A stretch of DNA of 64,000 nt, taken from positions 19,326,740-19,390,739 of the forward strand of contig NC_087074.1 in the NCBI RefSeq assembly GCF_026151205.1, written 5' to 3'. Made by a program: the position numbers and the translations under genes. The stretch's first letter is position 1. Every line of letters starts with the position of its first letter. The DNA is from Bolinopsis microptera (taxonomy: Eukaryota > Ctenophora > Tentaculata > Lobata > Bolinopsidae). Shown here in pieces: positions 37,584 to 49,500 of this stretch. The notes below the pieces were generated by a model. It had not been told where the DNA came from, ran no database searches, and worked only from the letters and a program-made list of their open reading frames with translations.

Positions 37584-40500
37584 GGTTGACCAATATTTCC
37601 ACAAGAGTGAGATCTCCTGAACAGTCACCATCCTCTTCGAACTCCGGGAATATAACTGGATTAGCAGCAGATTACAACCAGCCTAGCTGTTCCTCAACTC
37701 CTGACGATGTCGACCCCATTCAGTAAGTTCATCTAACTAAATAAAAGCTGTTTCGTATTTATGCTGACAAAATTGATAAATATGTGAGAAAACTGTCTCA
37801 TAAAAGTTATAAATTAAAAAGGCTAAACGACAACAAATTGTTCAAATACTAGATTAAAGTTAGAATCAAAATCTATGTATACACAAATTACTCGATCTGC
37901 TATTCAATAAACTTAAAACATCAACTGAACAGCTAGTACGTGATTGTGATCGTGTGATGTAATGACATGTACAGTGATAACAGATAATAAGGTAAAAGAT
38001 ACAATACATGTGAGATGGTGTATACACAATGTGAGTGAAAATATAGTGACATTTTAATTCACAGGACAAAGATTGGTTACCAAACGTGCATGACAAGGAT
38101 TTAGACGTGCACCAGATGTACGACAACATGGTCCCTGTGATGCTTCGGCGTGGAATCAGCTGTGCCGCCATGGTAGACGTTTTTCGAGTGATTCACCACT
38201 CCATTGTAACAGAGAAACAGCCATTGACGGGGACCCATCGGCTCTTGACAGAGGCTGAGATGAGGACGGCTGCCAATAACGTCCGGGAACAGTTCATTTC
38301 TAGTCTGGGACAGCTCGAATTCAATGGTAAGAAGTAAGAAGCAATCCAAATAATGAATGATATATTGTACAAAAATATAGATCATCACCCGATTTACATG
38401 TTTTAATTTTTATAGCTATCTATTTTGACGGCAAAGAAAGCGAGAGTTTGGTTTGGCTCGACGGAAAGAACCAAAAGATCAGGGAAGAAACATACACTAT
38501 ATTGGCATATCCTGGTGCACATTCTCTAGGATTCGTCACTATAGATGACAAGACAGGTTTTTATTGTGCATTGTGTTTCAAGTCAAACAACTTATCGTAC
38601 CATCTTAACATCTTAACATCTTAAAATTATGACATCTTAACATCGTAACATCTTAAGGCTGACCCTGGCATCGCGGATACTAAGGTACTACGTATCTGAT
38701 CCTGTAGTCAGGAGAGAGGAGGTGGACACGCTGGCACGTTATGTGGTTCAGGTGTACTATAGGGTAAGTACTTCAATAGTTCGAGTATCACCTCGCCTAG
38801 GTCTTATCTGAGATTTTGAATAAAAATAAAAATTGCATAATATAGTTTTTGCAATTTGAATTAATTATCATGCCCCCAAACTATTGACTGTAGCTACAAT
38901 ACCCATTTACGAACATTTGTGCCAATCATCACCTTTTTCCAGACCAGAAATTTGATGAATATTAAGTATTAATCAATTTTGCTAAATATTTAAATCGTCA
39001 CTTTATGAAATGAAACTAAATTTAGCCATATATTCTGTTCCTGATAAGTGATACTGTAATAATTATACTCATTACTCAAGCATTCAAATTTCAGATGCAC
39101 GCTCAGATCAAACTGCGTCCTCTTATTGAGGATGGGGCTTATCATGTTCTTACAAGGTTGACCAATATTTCCACAAGAGTGAGATCTCCTGAACAGTCAC
39201 CATCCTCTTCGAACTCCGGGAATATAACTGGATTAGCAGCAGATTACAACCAGCCTAGCTGTTCCTCAACTCCTGACGATGTCGACCCCATTCAGTAAGT
39301 TCATCTAACTAAATAAAAGCTGTTTCGTATTTATGCTGACAAAATTGATAAATATGTGAGAAAACTGTCTCATAAAAGTTATAAATTAAAAAGGCTAAAC
39401 GACAACAAATTGTTCAAATACTAGATTAAAGTTAGAATCAAAATCTATGTATACACAAATTACTCGATCTGCTATTCAATAAACTTAAAACATCAACTGA
39501 ACAGCTAGTACGTGATTGTGATCGTGTGATGTAATGACATGTACAGTGATAACAGATAATAAGGTAAAAGATACAATACATGTGAGATGGTGTATACACA
39601 ATGTGAGTGAAAATATAGTGACATTTTAATTCACAGGACAAAGATTGGTTACCAAACGTGCATGACAAGGATTTAGACGTGCACCAGATGTACGACAACA
39701 TGGTCCCTGTGATGCTTCGGCGTGGAATCAGCTGTGCCGCCATGGTAGACGTTTTTCGAGTGATTCACCACTCCATTGTAACAGAGAAACAGCCATTGAC
39801 GGGGACCCATCGGCTCTTGACAGAGGCTGAGATGAGGACGGCTGCCAATAACGTCCGGGAACAGTTCATTTCTAGTCTGGGACAGCTCGAATTCAATGGT
39901 AAGAAGTAAGAAGCAATCCAAATAATGAATGATATATTGTACAAAAATATAGATCATCACCCGATTTACATGTTTTAATTTTTATAGCTATCTATTTTGA
40001 CGGCAAAGAAAGCGAGAGTTTGGTTTGGCTCGACGGAAAGAACCAAAAGATCAGGGAAGAAACATACACTATATTGGCATATCCTGGTGCACATTCTCTA
40101 GGATTCGTCACTATAGATGACAAGACAGGTTTTTATTGTGCATTGTGTTTCAAGTCAAACAACTTATCGTACCATCTTAACATCTTAACATCTTAAAATT
40201 ATGACATCTTAACATCGTAACATCTTAAGGCTGACCCTGGCATCGCGGATACTAAGGTACTACGTATCTGATCCTGTAGTCAGGAGAGAGGAGGTGGACA
40301 CGCTGGCACGTTATGTGGTTCAGGTGTACTATAGGGTAAGTACTTCAATAGTTCGAGTATCACCTCGCCTAGGTCTTATCTGAGATTTTGAATAAAAATA
40401 AAAATTGCATAATATAGTTTTTGCAATTTGAATTAATTATCATGCCCCCAAACTATTGACTGTAGCTACAATACCCATTTACGTACATTTGTGCCAATCA

Positions 40501-40727
40501 TCACCTTTTTCCAGACCAGAAATTTGATGAATATTAAGTATTAATCAATTTTGCTAAATATTTAAATCGTCACTTTATGAAATGAAACTAAATTTAGCCA
40601 TATATTCTGTTCCTGATAAGTGATACTGTAATAATTATACTCATTACTCAAGCATTCAAATTTCAGATGCACGCTGAGATCAAACTGCGTCCTCTTATTG
40701 AGGATGGGGCTTATCATGTTTTTACAA
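37584..40727 (+). repeat. 1,572-bp tandem duplication inside the transposase gene
   Basis: 37584-39155 and 39156-40727 are almost identical (a difference at 38910/40482, CGAACAT against CGTACAT, and one or two others). The unit contains four to five exons and their introns. The junction fuses exon sequence at ATCATGTTCTTACAAG to GGTTGACCAATATTTCC. It is either a recent tandem duplication or an assembly artefact. Confidence 0.92.
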
Positions 40728-41348
40728 GCCTCACACTCAATAATGACATACAACTTTCGCCAAAAGAACGAACAGCAGTTTTGAAGAAAGTTTGTAACAA
40801 TAGTTACTTCGCTCATCCTGAAGCAATTATTGTTTGCAGTCTCGGTGAGAAATTAGTACATGTTTTATTTTAGTGGATATTTGTTGTCACGAAGCTCTTG
40901 TTACAGTTTAGTTATTTAAATTGTTCACCTTTGTCCCCGCTTTTGGTTCTGTTCCTTTAAATAAATGTGAATGAAAATACTCCTCAAGGTGACGCAGATA
41001 GAGCTGTTCGGGAAAAAGGCGTGGCTCTCTGCAGGCAGCTTATAGAACTTGAGCAGAAGGGCATGAACCGGACAATACGCCCGAATGGAAAACCGCGGAT
41101 ATTTTGCAAGCCAGAGATTAACAGAAATGCAAAATCGTACCTTGACCTTGTCATTTACAACACTGACATCGAGGATAAAAATCCGGTGAGAAAGACTAAG
41201 TCTTTCAAACCGTACCATTTATTTGGTCTCTGTTACAAAACTGCGTGCAGTAAGTTCATTTCAAATTGTATTTACTATGACGTAACTATTAATATTATAT
41301 TATTGTATTAATAAAGTGATTGACATACGTTTGTATTCAAAGCTATAA

Positions 41349-42881
41349 GGTCAAGTTCGGAGACAACCTGTACATAAAATCAGTCACTAATTACACTCAT
41401 TTCACTGCCATGAACGGTAAAATTAATTATAATTCCTCTGACAGTCCAAGGGGTACAGGCTCTTCAGATATTATACTCCTAACCTTTCTATTATGATATC
41501 TGGGTTCAAAATTTAAATAACTCAACCTTGGTGGAGACAGTGGCCACCTGAAAAGTACAAAAATAAAGGGGCTGTAAATCACTTATGAAAATAATATTTA
41601 CTCCAAATTTCACAATTTAAAGTTACGTAAGACAGGTGGGTACTCAAAAAGTGCCGGTTGAGCAGATTTGTCTGCTCAACACAGGTGGAGCAGCTCACTG
41701 ACTACATGAGCTAATATAAGTGACTAGAACTAACCCTCTCATGCTTTTTAATTGCTCTAAAGTCCTAATATTTAATATTATGGGATATACCAATCATATT
41801 TCATAGAAAAGGATCCTCAGAATCTGCTCAACCAAGGTGGAGACAGCATAACATGCAGTTCAAAATCTGTTATTCTGTAGTTTAAGAGCTGTAGAGTGAC
41901 TGTGGCAGTCCATTTGCAATACCAATGATTCTAAATCATCTACCAACTCATATTACAAGGCATCCTTGCTGAAAAGTACACTCAACATAGGTGGAGACTC
42001 AAATTTGGCAAATTCGGGCGTAAATTCGACCTCAGAAGTAAAGGTTCTCCACCGCGGTTGAGTGGTTGATGGCTAGTTTGATGAGTTGTATACATGCTAA
42101 AGGGTCACCCAATGTTATTTCTTCCAGAAATCAACTGCCAAAGCTCAACTCAACCCGGTGGGGCCAGTTTTTATGCATTTTTTAATGTTTTAATGTTTAA
42201 TCAACAATTTCTCCACCTTGTTGAGTACCTTTTCACAACTTTGATAGTTTTTTCATTTGCTAGAACACTTTGCTTTAAGACAGAAGGGGTAACAGTTTTA
42301 CGATCCCCTACAGTAGCAGTTAACAGAGCAGATTAGAATTAGTGATAAAACCAATGAATTTAGGCATGTTTGACAGGCTTTTTACTGTTTCTTAATGAAA
42401 GATCTCCACCCTGTTGAGCGTCAATGGAAAAAACAAAATTTAACGGGAAGTAGAAAAGGCCGAGACGCAACTTTCTAGCTAACCTAGAACTCTCTAAACC
42501 TTTCTCCAACCCCGGTTGAGCAGCTTTGAAAAGTGCATTTAATTTCTCCACCTCGGTTGAGCACTTAAATAAAATATTGATAAAACCATCAGATTGCAAA
42601 TTTGATGAAGTTTGTGTTACCAATAACCTTTTCCACCTTAATCAAAAGATTCTTCAACTAGAGCCAGTCTCCACCTTAAATCTCCACCTTTAAAGGATTT
42701 GTTTAATACCACCTGTATCTGCTCAACCGTTCAACCTTTTAATTTTATTTTTTTACTCAGAGAAAGTCCTGAAAAATGTCTTGTCAGCCATATAATCAGG
42801 GAGTTTCATTCTGTGTTGAGCTGGCTGCACCACACACTTCAAAAAAAGTAAAAAATGTACAGGTTGTCTCCGAACTTGACC
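41349..42881. mobile_element. Nested 1.53-kb non-autonomous element with motif array
   Basis: The ends are perfect 26-bp inverted repeats beginning GGTCAAGTTCGGAGACAACC, flanked by ATAA (41345-41348 and 42882-42885). It lies wholly inside the last intron of the transposase gene (41250-42957). It has no coding frame of note. Its interior carries about ten copies of a composite motif CTCAACC-N2/3-GGTGGAG, forward in the left half and mostly inverted in the right half. Confidence 0.85.
41521..42561. repeat. Spaced CTCAACC/GGTGGAG imperfect-palindrome array
   Basis: Forward copies lie at 41521, 41675, 41827, 41981 and 42149, the first four 152-154 bp apart. Inverted copies (CTCCACC...GGTTGAG) lie at 42047, 42211, 42404, 42504 and 42546. 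Half-sites occur at 41654, 42669, 42682 and 42720. Sequence between the motifs is not similar. The layout resembles subterminal transposase-binding repeats. Confidence 0.8.
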
Positions 42882-44553
42882 ATAAGGTCAAAGTGAAAAC
42901 AATACGGATGGTATTGAATTTAAAAAGGAAAGTTTATGATAACAAGTTATATTTCAGAAGAGCTGAAGTGGGCTGCAGTCACTATTCCATCGGTAGTAAG
43001 GGTGCATCCCTCTGATCCTGATCAATTCGACAGGTTCATAGAATCACCTTTGGTGACGAAATATCCCTGCCACCAGCAAGCAGTCGAAAGAGCGGTGGCA
43101 CTGATGACAGAATCAAAGCTGAAGTGTGCTAACAAAGACATGAAAGCAGGACACCACATTGTTGTCTCTGAGGAGAGGCAACAAAATCCAGGAAAACAGA
43201 GGAAGTTCAAAAAACTAATGAAATGATTTATTAAAAGAGAACACTCGTTATATAATATTTTGTATGATGTTTCACAATATTGAGTTTATTCCCGAAAATT
43301 TCGAGACTACTTCTTTAAAATTAGCTTTCTCTGGATGATATGCAGACTGCAGCGAAGAAATATCAAACAGTCATAAATATGTTAGTGATACCATCGCTAT
43401 ACTTCGTCCACACACTGAACTTAGCAATCTTGATTATAAGTATTAAACAATGCAATATATATATAAATAGATTTTAATTCCAAGTGTTCGTAGAATAATT
43501 GAAAACGTAGCACTGTAAATGCGCCAGCTATTCAACTTATGATAACTTAATCAAATTGATGACATTCAAGTGCATTTTGAAAAAATTTACCCGATACTAT
43601 GATATTTTTTATAGTAATAACACGACGTTCAATTCAAGCCCATTCAATGACTGATGTGCGGATCACAGGCTTCGTTATTGACAATAACTGAGATTAGGCA
43701 GATATAGTGGTTCCAGTCGTTACCTGGGGACCCCAGGCTGTAATATTCAGAAAAATTGAAGCTGCGGCGGAATGACAATCTGGGATGAGTGCGGTCCAGG
43801 AATGCCAGCCGTTCAGCTTAATGTAAAAACTGTATTACAATTGATAGCATCATTACAATTTCAATCACGTTTTAGAGCAATTTACACGAGAGTAGGACAA
43901 TTATAACCTGTTTAATCTTGTTCGGCGTCATCGAAAACATAGGGTTACAAGGTTTCCGCTTCGATTTCCATCAATAAAAAATCCTTCTAATTTCGATTCT
44001 CTGGGCCAGCTGTCTGCTGGGTTTCAGAAGGTGGTACCAGATGCAATGCTGCTATAATTGAGCGCTCAGCTGCTCTAATTGGGTCCAATTACACCCGATA
44101 CACGATATTATTCCATATAAGGCCTGATCAAGTAGCTTCAGCTCTGGTGACGTCACAAAATCTCCTAGTCGGCATACGACACGTTACGAATGTGATCACG
44201 TGCCCGAGGCTTTACGAATCAAGGTCACGTGATAGGATTAGCGGTCACGTGATAGGACTGAATGTCACGTGACCTCAGTTATCCCTTATATGGCACAACT
44301 AGCTGCAATTGATCAGCTCTTAATTAGGCTGAAATCCTTGACAGGCCTATAATTACCCAATTTTAAATGAACGATATCTCATCCTACAGAATGATGAGAG
44401 CGTAAACAAAATGCTTCCCGGAATCAGCACAATGCAGGGAACAAGATGCTGTTGGAATATCAATTATTCATCTTCCACCCGTAGTCCCTAATGTAGTGGA
44501 TACAGAATTTTCAAACACTGACCAGGTCAAAGAGACCGGGTGACCATCTCATG

Positions 44554-45448
44554 CTTAAGGGGACATACACCAAAACCTTTTTTGCCGGGACCCGGGATTT
44601 GACTTCATATTATGAAAGTATAGATTACAACTGTATGATTTGAGGCATTGAAAAATTTTTTTGAGAGTACGCACATTCGGAAAAAAAATTATTTTCTTTT
44701 TCGAAAGTTTTGGAAATTTTGAGAAGTCTGTCACTGTAATACCGATATTTCAGTCATTTTAAACGTTTTTTGGCTGATTTTTTAACTGAACATTATTTAC
44801 AATCCGCACAAGAAGCCCTTTTAAAGGATTTTATAATTAAAATATAGATGACGAAGTTACAGACCAAACAAGGTCGAAAGAAGCAAAATTGAAATTTTTG
44901 TAAAAATCAAAGTTGTATATTTTACCATTCACCCAGGTCATAAGATATCGCTTCAAAAATTCTTGTGAGTGTAGCTGATGATTATATCCAACTTTTTGGA
45001 ACAGGATTTATCTCAATTTTGAGTTAGGTATGAAATGTGGCCTCAAACGACTTAGTAAAATTCATCGTAAAAATGGGCCAAACTTGGCAGATTTAAGGCT
45101 TAAAATGCCTATAACTCAAAAATTATCAGTTTTTTTGAAATAATTTTTACAGAATCGTAATCAGCTTGAGAAGACGAATCTTTTAGATTCTTGTGCGGAT
45201 TGTAAATAATGTTCAGTTAAAAAATCAGCCAAAAAACGTTTAAAATGACTGAAATATCGGTATTACAGTGACAGACTTCTCAAAATTTCCAAAACTTTCG
45301 AAAAAGAAAATAATTTTTTTTTCGAATGTGCGTACTCTCAAAAAAAATTTTCAATGCCTCAAACCTTACAGTTGTAATCTATACTTTCATAATATGAAGT
45401 CAAATCCCGGGTCCCGGCAAAAAAGGTTTTGGTGTATGTCCCCTTAAG
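44554..45448. mobile_element. TTAA foldback element (~895 bp)
   Basis: TTAAGGGGACATACACC at 44555 is inverted at the right end (GGTGTATGTCCCCTTAA, ending 45447). The inverted arms are about 260 bp each, with a diverged middle. The terminal TTAA on both sides fits a TTAA target duplication as in piggyBac-like or Kolobok-like elements. The flanks join into a LINE frame, so the target was an older LINE fragment. Confidence 0.8.
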
Positions 45449-45800
45449 ATACCAAAGAATAAAAAGTCCAAAGTTGATGACAGATGTTTCTCAGGCCATG
45501 CATGGAACTCTCTTCCACTGTTGTTGAGATGTATTAATGATACCAACTGTTTCAAGCGAATGTTAAAGAACCATTTATATAATCAGTTTTGATGTTATTT
45601 CTTTCCATTTGTCTTCACTTTACAAGACACTTTGGCTTTCATTTTTTACCGCACTCCATTTTATGTCTTGATCTTAACCTTTCTAGGATCTGTTTCATTT
45701 TGGTTGATTATGTCACTTTACTTACCTTCATTATACCTACATGTATTGTATAATGGTTTCTGCTTCTACTTAGTTTAGTGTGGTTTACAATAAAAGATGT
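45449..45800 (+). pseudogene. LINE 3' fragment interrupted by the TTAA element
   Basis: The frame after the insertion reads KVDDRCFSGHAWNSLPLLLR then CFKRMLKNHLYNQF and a stop near 45590. This is the usual end of non-LTR reverse transcriptase proteins (a WN.LP motif followed by FK..LK.HL). The sequence before the insertion, ending CCATCTCATGC (44545-44554), joins it in frame. Confidence 0.7.
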
Positions 45801-46302
45801 TTTAATTTTGTCTTTGCCTTATAATGGAGTTATACTCACAGTCAGCCGCTCTGACATGGTTAACCACCTTCCTTGTGTTGTTGGTTAATCATATGAGCGG
45901 GATATAAATACCTCATTTCATTTCAATGGTACGTTCACAGTACATTCACAGTACAGTACTTCACAACCAGAATCCGCCTCCCCACTAGACAGTAGACATA
46001 TAATATTGTTTATGTCATTATGATTGATCTCATTTTATTTCATCTTTACAGGTTTAAGTGGCTCCTAGTAGCTTTAGGCAACCAAATTATCAGGTCAACA
46101 GAAACAGCAATTTTTGGGGCCAGCCCTTCAATTGACAATAATGCCTTGCAAATCTCAAACTCAATTATTTTTAGCCCTGTACGGCATGATTATCATGTGT
46201 TAATCGTTAATCAGTCAATTTTTCACTGGAATTTTGTTGTAACTCATAACAGTCACTCAAAAAGGTGACAGTATCAACAACAGACTCTTTTACCTGCCCC
46301 CC

Positions 46303-46334
<32 letters not shown>

Positions 46335-46557
46335 TTCAGCTATCACTCTCCCACCAGGGTTATTAAACATTTTCTATACAACTAAGAGCAGTATTTGTCG
46401 CAGCTGGTGATATTTTAATAATGACTTTTAACTTTTAATCAGTTTAAGAGGAACTCAGACGTTTTGAATATAATTGCATTTTACCAGTCTGGTTTTATAT
46501 GAGATATTAAATTATATTTGCGATAAATAACACTTTGAACACGATATCCTAGTTCAG
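45801..46557. other. No gene seen; contains a 31-base poly-C tract
   Basis: Poly-C at 46304-46334. Earlier exons of the RhoGAP gene (an F-BAR region is usual in that family) were not found here or elsewhere in the window. They may lie upstream of the window or be absent. Confidence 0.5.
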
Positions 46558-49500
46558 TGCTGTATGTCAAAGGATGTGATACCAGATGTTCTCAGCACTC
46601 ATCTATTTCGAAGGAGCAGAGCACCTGTACGCTGCAGAGCCTGTGAAAATTACGTTTATTTAAAAGGCAGCGAATGTCAGAAATGCGGTATCGTGTGCCA
46701 TAGGAAGTGTTTAAAGAGTTTGTCTATCAAATGTGGTGGCCACCCATTGCCCCATAAGGTATTATAAGTTTAATTTTATATGATATAATAATGCTGCTGA
46801 TCTTCATAAGTTCAATATTTAAACGATTGCTTCATGATCCTGCTTCTAATCAGGAATGTTAATCCCAGCTAGTTCTGACCACTACCATCATTTGAGGTAC
46901 TATGTGCCATCTGCTATCCCCTGCTTAGCAAAGTCAGAAGGACCAGTCGTTTTAAAAATGATTAAGACAGATTAAAAAAGTCGTGGTTAAATATATAATG
47001 ATGATAGACACATTTAGTACTGGCAATTAGTACTGACCAGTGACCAACCATGACCATTTGGGGAAACTTTGGTTTGTTATAATACAGATCTTACTACTAT
47101 AATACTCCTTTAAGAAACGGTCACAAACAAACGATTTGCATTATTTGGGAGGGCAAGACTTTTAATTGCCCATAAACAGTATAAACAATATAAATAAATA
47201 GCTTACGTAGATAAAAAAGTAACTGAATATTACAGGTCCCAACATTCGGGGTTGATTTCTCCACACATTTGTGTGCAACACACTGCACAATTCCTTACGT
47301 GGTTTTCAAATGTGTAAAACACATTGAAACCACTGGAATGGATATCAAGGTCAGTTCAATCATTGTTGTTACAAAATTTTATATTTTTTTCTTTCTTAAT
47401 TGTGATTGTTATTTAGTCAGTAAATAACAACCTCACAACGGCTAATGCAAATGACCCACCATATTTTGTAACCCGATGATCCGAATCGTAACTGCTGGTG
47501 TCTATTAAATTTACCAATAATTGGTAATTCCCTTGATAATACTCCAGCTCGCTAATCTCTATATTCAGGGAATATACCGTGTAGCCGGGGCTAAGAGCAA
47601 GATGCAGAGTTTGTGCAGAAGCTTCGAGAACGGGTTGGATCTGGTCGAGTTGAACGACAAGTCGCCTCACTTGGTTTCATCTGTCTTGAAACTTTACCTC
47701 CGACAGGTTTGATAAATTTGATTTGATTAAATTTACTGATAAAATCTTGGCATGATTTTCGTATACTAGCAGATCGTTGTTATGTGTTCTAGACAGCTAA
47801 ATTTGGATCTAGAAACTTCGAAGCAGCTGGTTTAACGTCATCCTTTAAATTAGATTAGTTTAAACGGTTCATGTTTTAACACCGATAATTTTCTTATTTC
47901 AGCTACCAGAACCACTTCTACTGCATTCCAACTACGAGGACCTGATAAGGATTGCTTTGAACCAGCAAGAGAACGGAGCTGATCTGCAGACCCTGCTAAA
48001 ACAACTGCATGCAATCCTGGAGAAGCTTCCCAAAGCTAACAGATTCACACTGCGTTTTATTGTTGAACATCTAAACAGAATTAGTCTTAATGAGGTTTGG
48101 CTGAATTTCGGAAATTCTATACTTCCGGGATATTTCAGGGGAACGTTTTAAAAATTCAAGTTCAATTGATTTAAAGTCTGACACATTCATTGAAGGTTTC
48201 GTTAAAAATAGGTCTCATGTACACTTTACACTGTTTTTCTCAGGGGCTGAATCAGATGACGTCAGTTAACCTGGGTATAGTGTTCGGACCTACCCTGATC
48301 AGACCGAAACACGAGCACTCCTCGGCTAGTATCGTGCACATCAACCATCACAGCATGATCACCCAACTCCTTATTGAGAATCCATCTGCTTTTATCGTGA
48401 GTTCATTACGTCATTCTAATAGTCACTGTAATAGTGTATTTATTTTATAACTTTATCAGACCGGTGTAATCTCATAAGTGATATTGCATCAATTATTGTT
48501 GCACAATTCAGTAATGATATTGGACGAAAAGTCAGCCTTAACCAGCTGTTGATGAAGACCCCCCCCCCCGGCCCCCTTAACCAGCTGTTGTGTATCTGAT
48601 TGAAAAGGGACATGTTTTATATCATAGAACCATTGGTATTCTACAAGATATTGTAATCTAGAGTTACACAACCCCTTGGTGTTACGAGGATATATAATGG
48701 ACCACGTTCACACAATTTGCAATTCAGTCAAGGTTTATCTCGGCTGCCAAAATCTGGCCACTAATAGACTAAAATTACACTTAAAGCTCACAGTTTGGAG
48801 AGCAACGTTTGAAGGGCCGTGGTCCATTGCAGTGGGGTCTACTCGAGCCTCTCCAGATCAATACTCGTGGACTCCAGTGTGGATTAGGTCCGTAGTTGGA
48901 TTACTCTGTATTACTCTGTATTGAGCTGCGACGAATCATTTCCTTGGAAGATAAACTTGACAAGTGTCTGATTGATCCACTGTTATGTAATGTCACAAAT
49001 AAATCTATCAAGCGTTTCAACGGCCATAAACGGTCCTAACTTAAGTTTAATTAGAGCTAGTAACTAACGTTAATAACTAACTATAGTTAGCACTGTTTAT
49101 GGCCATTAAAAAGCCGTTTCAGAAAAGCTAAAACTTACAAAATAACACCTAGCATGTCACGCAGTGTACCTGTATTACCATCATCTGGCCACTATTAATG
49201 AAACTTGTGGAGTAATGTCTGAAGCGCAAATTATTTGATGCAAGCTGACATTTGGAGATTAAATTGTTTCGAGTATTACTTAATATGGTGCAGTGGACAG
49301 CTACAGTCAATGGAAAATAATCGACAATAATCTGATTATACTTAAAACCAAATCTAGGTAAACTATAGGTAAAAATATAATATTAATCATAAGCTAAAAT
49401 GTACTAATCTTTGTATTCTAAATGGGGAAAAAGAAGCAACATTGTCAGTCAGTCGAGAAAATTGTCAGTCAGGCTATATGGCAGCTTTGTAGATGTTGTG

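Larger units (their letters stand above)
36365..43226 (+). pseudogene. hAT-like transposase gene, catalytic core lost, partly duplicated
   Basis: Exons inferred from splice signals and phase: 36365-36627, 37100-37264, 37570-37722, 38065-38326, 38416-38556, 38658-38763, then after the tandem copy 40667-40844, 40989-41249 and 42958-43226. The protein has a charged N-terminal region, YFDGKESESLVWLDGK, ILAYPGAHSLGFVTID, LTLASRILRYYV, NNSYFAHPEA, VREKGVAL, an NAKSYLDLV segment and PCHQQAVERAVALMTES. From memory these match, in order, a widespread uncharacterised invertebrate family with hAT-like features. In that family some 200 residues with an Asp motif and a CxxH lie between GFVTID and LTLASR; here only a ~100-bp intron-like gap (38557-38657) separates them and the frame does not close. 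The last exons are in phase. The copy is inactive. Confidence 0.7.
33289..44490. mobile_element. 11.2-kb hAT-like DNA transposon with ~890-bp TIRs and 8-bp TSD
   Basis: The left TIR (33289 to about 34188) and right TIR (about 43605 to 44490) are near-identical inverted copies starting TAGGGACTACGGGTGGAAG. The element is flanked by a perfect direct repeat ATGTAGTG (33281-33288 and 44491-44498). The 8-bp duplication and the TAGGG terminus fit the hAT superfamily, but ~890-bp TIRs are far longer than usual hAT ends of 10-30 bp. Inside are a broken transposase gene (36365-43226), a foldback MITE, a hammerhead-ribozyme repeat and a nested 1.53-kb element. The insertion site itself appears to lie in older repeat sequence. 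Confidence 0.88.

Noticed and set aside
38101-38388. Minus-strand open frames at 37866-38388 and their duplicates at 39438-39960
   Set aside because: They are antisense to exons of the transposase gene and lack any recognisable motif.
42776-43015. Open frame across the right end of the nested element
   Set aside because: It crosses an element boundary and an intron; the supported exon is 42958-43226 in another frame.
46020-46268. Plus-strand frame just before the RhoGAP exons as an additional exon
   Set aside because: No F-BAR or other family motif and no consistent splice phase.
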